Assembly: GCF_000378205.1 (NCBI RefSeq) | Contig: NZ_KB899423.1 | Coordinates: 36,039-100,038 of the forward strand | From: Sediminispirochaeta bajacaliforniensis DSM 16054 | Lineage (GTDB): Bacteria; Spirochaetota; Spirochaetia; DSM-16054; Sediminispirochaetaceae | Direction of reading: 5' to 3' | Length of the DNA: 64,000 bases | In this document: piece by piece, positions 60,443 to 64,000 of the stretch | Layout of the letters: the number at the start of each line of letters is the position of its first letter | Position numbering within the stretch: position 1 is the stretch's first letter | Program-made: the position numbers and the translations under genes | Notes under the pieces: model-generated | Database searches by the model: none | What the model saw: the letters and a program-made list of their open reading frames with translations, nothing else | Told to the model about the DNA's origin: nothing

Positions 60443-61453
60443 ATGAAGAAATTTCTTAACGCCCCTGAGTCTTTTGTTGATGAAATGCTTGAGGGAATTA
60501 TGGCTGCTCATCCTGATCAGATGAGCTATGTGAATGATGATATCCGCTGTGTTGTGAGAAAAGATCTTTCAAAGAAGAAGGTTGCTCTTGCTTCAGGCGG
60601 GGGCTCCGGTCATCTTCCCACCTTTATGGGCTATGTAGGAGAAGGGATGCTCGACGGCTGTCCCGTCGGCGGGGTATTTCAATCCCCCAGTTCCGACCAG
60701 ATGTATGAAGTAACCAAGGCTATAGATCGCGGTGCCGGGGTTTTGTATATCTACGGAAACTACAGCGGGGACATCATCAATTTCGACATGGCCGCCGAAC
60801 TTGCCGACTTCGACGATATTCGTGTCGAGACGGTGGTGGCCGCCGATGATGTTGCCTCCGCTCCGAAAAACGAAACCGAGAAGCGTCGGGGGGTCGCCGG
60901 GATCTTTTATCTTTTTAAAATCGCCGGGGCCGCGGCGGAGGCGGGAATGGACCTGGATGAGGTAAAGCGGATTGCCGAAAAGGTGAACGGCCGGGTTGCA
61001 ACCATGGGCGTTGCCCTTTCACCCTGTATCATCCCCGATGTGGGGAAGCCCTCTTTTACTATCGGTGACGATGAAATGGAGATCGGTATGGGCATTCATG
61101 GGGAACCGGGAATCAGGCGGGGAAAGCTTCGCAGTGCCGATGAAGTCGTCGATGAAATTCTTCCGAAGCTTATCGATGATCTTTCTCCCGAATCCGGCAG
61201 TGAGGTATCGATCCTCGTCAACGGACTCGGCGCCACCCCGAAAGAGGAGCTTTATATCATCTACCGACGTATCGCTCAGGTGTTGAAGGAACGGGGATTG
61301 AAGCCGGTAAAGATTTATTGCGGCGAGTTTGCCACATCCATGGAGATGGCCGGTTTTTCCATCTCTATGATTTGTCTTGATGATGAACTGAAAAAATTCC
61401 TTGCCGCAGCAGCCTGTACGCCTTTCTTTGAGCAGCGAAAACTGGAGTTGTAG
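60443..61453 (+). CDS. dhaK: Dihydroxyacetone kinase substrate-binding subunit DhaK
   Basis: A 336-residue subunit. LASGGGSGHLPTFMGYVGEGMLDG is the DhaK N-terminal signature. YGNYSGDIINFDMA is typical, and His219 in GMGIHGEPG is the residue that binds the substrate carbonyl covalently in E. coli DhaK. The enzyme phosphorylates dihydroxyacetone, or related short ketoses and aldoses, with DhaL. No DhaM-type phosphotransfer protein is encoded here, so the phosphate donor (ATP or a PTS protein elsewhere) is open. Ribosome site AGAGGAG. The dhaL gene starts two bases after the stop. Confidence 0.92.
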   Translation: MKKFLNAPESFVDEMLEGIMAAHPDQMSYVNDDIRCVVRKDLSKKKVALASGGGSGHLPTFMGYVGEGMLDGCPVGGVFQSPSSDQMYEVTKAIDRGAGVLYIYGNYSGDIINFDMAAELADFDDIRVETVVAADDVASAPKNETEKRRGVAGIFYLFKIAGAAAEAGMDLDEVKRIAEKVNGRVATMGVALSPCIIPDVGKPSFTIGDDEMEIGMGIHGEPGIRRGKLRSADEVVDEILPKLIDDLSPESGSEVSILVNGLGATPKEELYIIYRRIAQVLKERGLKPVKIYCGEFATSMEMAGFSISMICLDDELKKFLAAAACTPFFEQRKLEL

Positions 61454-61455
61454 CC

Positions 61456-62094
61456 ATGGCTGAACGAACGAAAGAACGTGCGGCTGTGGATACCGTGCTT
61501 GCCTCGATATCGGGGATCATGTCCGAAAATCGTGAATTTCTGATCAAGATAGACGGGGTGATCGGCGACGGAGACCTCGGCATCACCATGGATAAAGCCT
61601 TTTCTGCTGCGGCAGGAGGGGTAGTCTCCCTCGATGAACCTCAGGTTTCGAAGGCCTTGATCGCGGCAGGAAAGATCATGGCAAAGAATGCTCCCTCGAC
61701 CATGGGAACCTTAATGGCTACCGGTTTTATGTATGGTGGTAAGGCCCTGGGCGAGGAAGAGATACTCAGCGCCGGAGGTCTGTACATCTTTTTTAAGGGC
61801 TTTCTTGAAGGGGTGGAAAAACGCGGAAAGGCAAAGCCCGGAGAAAAGACTCTTCTCGATGTTTTGGACCCAGTGGTCCGTGCTTTGGAGGCAAAACAGA
61901 AGGCCGACCTTTCAGATGCCCTTGATGCTGCAATGAAGGCGGCCGAGGAAGGTTTAAAGGCCACCGAACTGATGGTTTCCCAACACGGCAAGGCCGCCAT
62001 TTACCGGGAACAAACGCTTGGAAAACAGGACCCCGGAGCAACGGCGATGCTCTTCGTCGTAAAGGGATTCCGGGAGGCGCTTACAACTCTGTAG
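61456..62094 (+). CDS. dhaL: Dihydroxyacetone kinase ADP/ATP-binding subunit DhaL
   Basis: A 212-residue helical barrel subunit that holds the nucleotide. Conserved DhaL motifs: LIKIDGVIGDGDLGITMDKAF, with the Asp residues that coordinate two Mg ions, PSTMGTLMATGFMYGG, KPGEKTLLDVLDPVV, and the C-terminal GKAAIYREQTLGKQDPGATA. Works with DhaK. Last gene of the operon; the intrinsic terminator at 62160-62187 follows. Its pairing with an aldolase and carboxylate transporter suggests the kinase acts on the C3 or C4 product left after pyruvate is released. Confidence 0.93.
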   Translation: MAERTKERAAVDTVLASISGIMSENREFLIKIDGVIGDGDLGITMDKAFSAAAGGVVSLDEPQVSKALIAAGKIMAKNAPSTMGTLMATGFMYGGKALGEEEILSAGGLYIFFKGFLEGVEKRGKAKPGEKTLLDVLDPVVRALEAKQKADLSDALDAAMKAAEEGLKATELMVSQHGKAAIYREQTLGKQDPGATAMLFVVKGFREALTTL

Positions 62095-62159
62095 CCTGGG
62101 TACAGCCTGGGAGAAATAGGTATGTTCCGTATTGTGTGGGAATTACGGACGCTAATTAT

Positions 62160-62187
62160 GCCGCCTGATATGAGGGCGGCTTTTTTT
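62160..62187 (+). terminator. Intrinsic terminator of the lyase-TTT-DhaKL operon
   Basis: GCCGCC (62160-62165) and GGCGGC (62175-62180) form a GC-rich stem with a 9-base loop, followed by seven T (62181-62187). It is the only classic stem-plus-U-run terminator I noticed in the window. Confidence 0.8.
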
Positions 62188-62280
62188 ATTCAGATTGATA
62201 TTTTTGTATCTTCAGTCACAAATGCTTTTGGGATGTGTCTAAATAATTGAAATCAATCAAATATATAGGAGTAGGTAGTG

Positions 62281-62841
62281 ATGAAGATTCTGACTATTCT
62301 GGGCAGTCCGAAAAAAAACGGTAAAACAGCTTTTGTGCTGGATCTTTTTGAAGAAAAAATCAGGCAAAAAGGAATCTCAGTAAAAAGAATTAATATAATC
62401 GATTACAATATCGGCGGATGCAAGGGATGTATGGCTTGTGTACAAAAAAAGAATGAGCCGGGCTGTATCCAGAAAGATGATGTACCGGCTCTCTTTAAAG
62501 AACTGATACGTGCTGATATGATAATGTATGCTTCACCACTTTACGGATGGGATGTAAGCAGTCAAATGAAAACCTTTTTTGACAGACATTTCTGTCTTGT
62601 AAAAGATTATAAAACCCCTGAACATGTTTCTTTGCTTGAAAATAAAGATATTCTTACGCTTACGACCTGTATGGGAGAAAAAGTTGGGAACACAGATCTG
62701 GTATCTATTTTCTACGATAGGTTCGCAGGCATGCTTGGTTGCCGAAGCCTTAAACAATTTGTAGTTACTCAGTCGTTTAATCCTGATTTCTCTGAAAGAG
62801 CAGAAGAAGTTGCTCAGAGAATGGCTAATGAAATTATCTGA
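62281..62841 (+). CDS. NAD(P)H-dependent FMN reductase-like flavodoxin-fold protein
   Basis: A 186-residue protein with the flavodoxin-like fold. The phosphate-binding loop is LGSPKKNGKTAFVLDL. A cysteine cluster GGCKGCMACVQKKNEPGCIQKDD is typical of the iron-sulfur flavoprotein/NADPH-dependent FMN reductase group. The flavin-contact segment is ASPLYGWDVSSQMKTFFDR. Likely roles are quinone, disulfide or metal reduction in the cytosol; the substrate is unknown. ATG 62281 and GTG 62278 both lie behind AGGAG. Its last 14 bases overlap the sigma factor gene, so both are made together. Confidence 0.8.
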   Translation: MKILTILGSPKKNGKTAFVLDLFEEKIRQKGISVKRINIIDYNIGGCKGCMACVQKKNEPGCIQKDDVPALFKELIRADMIMYASPLYGWDVSSQMKTFFDRHFCLVKDYKTPEHVSLLENKDILTLTTCMGEKVGNTDLVSIFYDRFAGMLGCRSLKQFVVTQSFNPDFSERAEEVAQRMANEII

Positions 62842-63682
62842 ATGCATAACGGCGGCCAAGGCGGGAAGTTATTCCGCTTTGGAGGCCCTTATAAAGCACA
62901 ACCAGGATTATTTATATAATCTTGTTGTACGTTTTTTGGGAAACTCTCTGGATGCGGAAGATGCTGTTCAGGAGATCTTGATCAAAATGATTACAAGGCT
63001 TTCCTCATTTAGAGGCGAGAGTAGTTTCAGGACATGGTTGTACCGAATCACGGTTAACCATATCCTGAATATGAAGCGTTCTAAACATGAAGAAGTTTTT
63101 ACTTCATTTGAAGACCACAAGTTTTTTATCGAAAATCTGCCGGATGACTCTTTAAATGGACTCTTTGCGTATTCAGAAGAAAAACAGCAGCGCATGACAG
63201 AAGAAACAAAAATACAATGTCAGATGGGGATGTTGCTTTGTCTGGAACGGGAAAATCGAATTATCTTTATCCTGGGTGCCGTTATGGGAATTGATTCCCT
63301 CACCGGATCGGCGGTTATGGACATAACACCGGAAACTTTTCGGAAACGGCTCTCACGTTCCAGGAAACAGCTATCAAACTACATGAACGGGAATTGTAGT
63401 TTGATTAATACCAACGGCGTTTGTAGCTGCAGAAAGAAAACCAATATTCTTATACAAAAAGGATATGTTAATCCTGAAAACCGTATGTTTTACACTACTC
63501 ATCTTGAAAAAGTTATGGAACATGTAAAAAGCTATTCTCAATATGCAGACGATATGCTTGAGAAAAGGGTCGACGATTCTTTTCGGGAACATCCCTGGCT
63601 AAGCCTTCCGGCTTCTATCGTTCCGCTTAAAGATATCATACAGAACATGGAGGTTTCCTGGGATAAATCAAAGCTTCTATAG
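62828..63682 (+). CDS. RNA polymerase sigma factor, ECF-like with cysteine-containing C-terminal part
   Basis: A 284-residue sigma-70 family protein. Region 2 spans ~20-85: NSLDAEDAVQEILIKMITRL, then FRTWLYRITVNHILNMKRSK. Region 4 is at ~125-185, with a helix-turn-helix around SAVMDITPETFRKRLSRSRKQL. About 100 residues follow that are not part of ordinary ECF sigma factors; they start CSLINTNGVCSCRKKTNI and could bind a metal or act as a built-in control domain. ATG 62828 lies inside the end of the flavodoxin-fold gene. No anti-sigma factor gene is seen before the next unrelated element. Target genes unknown. Confidence 0.8.
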   Translation: MKLSECITAAKAGSYSALEALIKHNQDYLYNLVVRFLGNSLDAEDAVQEILIKMITRLSSFRGESSFRTWLYRITVNHILNMKRSKHEEVFTSFEDHKFFIENLPDDSLNGLFAYSEEKQQRMTEETKIQCQMGMLLCLERENRIIFILGAVMGIDSLTGSAVMDITPETFRKRLSRSRKQLSNYMNGNCSLINTNGVCSCRKKTNILIQKGYVNPENRMFYTTHLEKVMEHVKSYSQYADDMLEKRVDDSFREHPWLSLPASIVPLKDIIQNMEVSWDKSKLL

Positions 63683-63782
63683 AGATACTAAATTTACCAA
63701 ACAAATGGAATTAATCGATATTTCGTGGTTTGAGAATATTCTTTAACTACTGTCCGGAATCGTGGTGAAAAATGAATAAAAT

Positions 63783-63829
63783 CTCCTTTTCTCGTAGTTA
63801 CTTATAGTAAGAACTACCAGAAAAAGGAG
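63783..63829 (+). promoter_or_regulatory. Hairpin that pairs with the ribosome site of the mobile gene
   Basis: CTCCTTTT (63783-63790) is complementary to AAAAGGAG (63822-63829), the ribosome site of the gene at 63837. Inside, GTAGTT-A-CTTA (63794-63804) pairs with TAAG-AACTAC (63808-63817) around TAG, with one bulge. If the RNA starts upstream of this point, the ribosome site is hidden. Confidence 0.55.
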
Positions 63830-63836
63830 TGTTCCC

Positions 63837-64000
63837 ATGTTCCATCCCCCCTTCTGCCCCAATCCCCATTGCCTCAACCACTTCTCTCCAAAAGGCCAAT
63901 GGTTCTTTAGAACAGGCTCCTACTCCACCAAAACCTCCCCCCGCATCCAAAAGTTCAAATGCAAAACCTGCCACCTCTCCTTCTCCACCCGCACCTTCAG
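63837..64000 (+). CDS. Zinc-ribbon protein, probable transposase N-terminus, cut by window edge
   Basis: Only the first 54 residues lie in the window. The start reads MFHPPFCPNPHCLNHFSPKGQWFFRTGSY in two parts: a CPNPHC pair and later CKTCHLSFSTRTF, which together make a four-cysteine zinc ribbon like those at the N-terminus of several bacterial transposases. Base composition changes sharply: codons are C-ending (TCC, ACC, CCC, CTC) unlike the genes to the left. AAAAAGGAGT precedes the ATG. The DDE domain needed to confirm the call is outside the window, and the element's other end cannot be seen. A non-mobile zinc-ribbon protein is possible. Confidence 0.55.
   Translation, partial: MFHPPFCPNPHCLNHFSPKGQWFFRTGSYSTKTSPRIQKFKCKTCHLSFSTRTF

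Noticed and set aside
62091..62112. Direct repeat AGCCTGGG-TAC-AGCCTGGG after dhaL
   Set aside because: Only eight bases, two copies, with no partner elsewhere in the window; probably a small local duplication.
1..64000. CRISPR arrays, tRNA and rRNA genes, complete prophage or complete insertion sequence
   Set aside because: No regularly spaced repeats, no cloverleaf or rRNA-like segments and no phage structural genes were recognised; only the cut gene at the right edge looks mobile.

Overview
The window looks like a piece of a free-living, chemotactic, sugar- and peptide-using spirochaete chromosome, in the style of Spirochaeta/Sediminispirochaeta. This is inference: no 16S rRNA or other marker gene lies here. 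The support is the mix of many importers, two large methyl-accepting chemotaxis proteins (MCPs), two HisKA_2-type histidine kinases, a GAF/HD-GYP protein, and exported proteins whose leaders end in a shared [FY]-A-x-G-x-x-E motif. Coding density is high. No intergenic stretch exceeds 300 bases (the longest is about 250), and I saw no rRNA, tRNA or CRISPR array. The two edges cut genes: a flavodiiron protein on the left and a zinc-ribbon, transposase-like gene on the right.

Layout. 1-3.0 kb: flavodiiron C-terminus, an ECF-transporter S-like membrane protein fused by overlap to a histidine kinase with a solute-binding sensor domain, and a small secreted protein. 3.2-12.5 kb: an RpiR-type regulator, then a peptide-type ABC importer (B-C-D-F-binding protein) followed by a creatininase-family amidohydrolase, an M42 aminopeptidase and a DegT-like PLP enzyme. 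12.5-15.9 kb (minus strand): dipeptidase PepD and an MCP with a haem-c motif. 16.1-23.3 kb: two out-of-frame TetR-like reading frames, then TolC, periplasmic adaptor, an RND pump split at a run of eight G, and a PG0541-like small protein. 23.4-27.0 kb: GAF/HD-GYP protein; MATE exporter and patatin on the minus strand. 27.1-34.4 kb: LacI regulator, sugar ABC importer, GH31 glycosidase and a COG1237-type metallo-hydrolase. 34.4-39.6 kb (minus): APC permease, YgiQ radical SAM protein, deoxynucleoside kinase, AraR-like regulator. 39.8-44.8 kb: ribose-type ABC importer and xylulokinase. 44.9-49.5 kb: histidine kinase, MCP, pyruvate kinase. 49.6-55.2 kb: a compact suf operon (sufT-like, sufC, B, D, S, U). 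55.2-62.2 kb: LacI regulator, a lyase of the NAL/DHDPS family, a tripartite tricarboxylate transporter (C-B-A) and dihydroxyacetone kinase DhaK-DhaL, closed by a clear intrinsic terminator. 62.3-64 kb: an FMN reductase-like protein overlapping a sigma factor, then the cut mobile gene.

How the parts work together: most blocks are self-contained nutrient modules made of regulator, importer and first enzymes, with promoter and palindromic operator candidates visible just upstream. All four binding-protein genes are followed inside their operons by a stable hairpin without a U-tract, which would keep binding-protein mRNA in excess. The most unusual points are the G8-split RND pump with its out-of-frame tandem TetR, the shared leader motif, a Shine-Dalgarno-hiding hairpin in front of the mobile gene, and the transporter-aldolase-DhaKL module.
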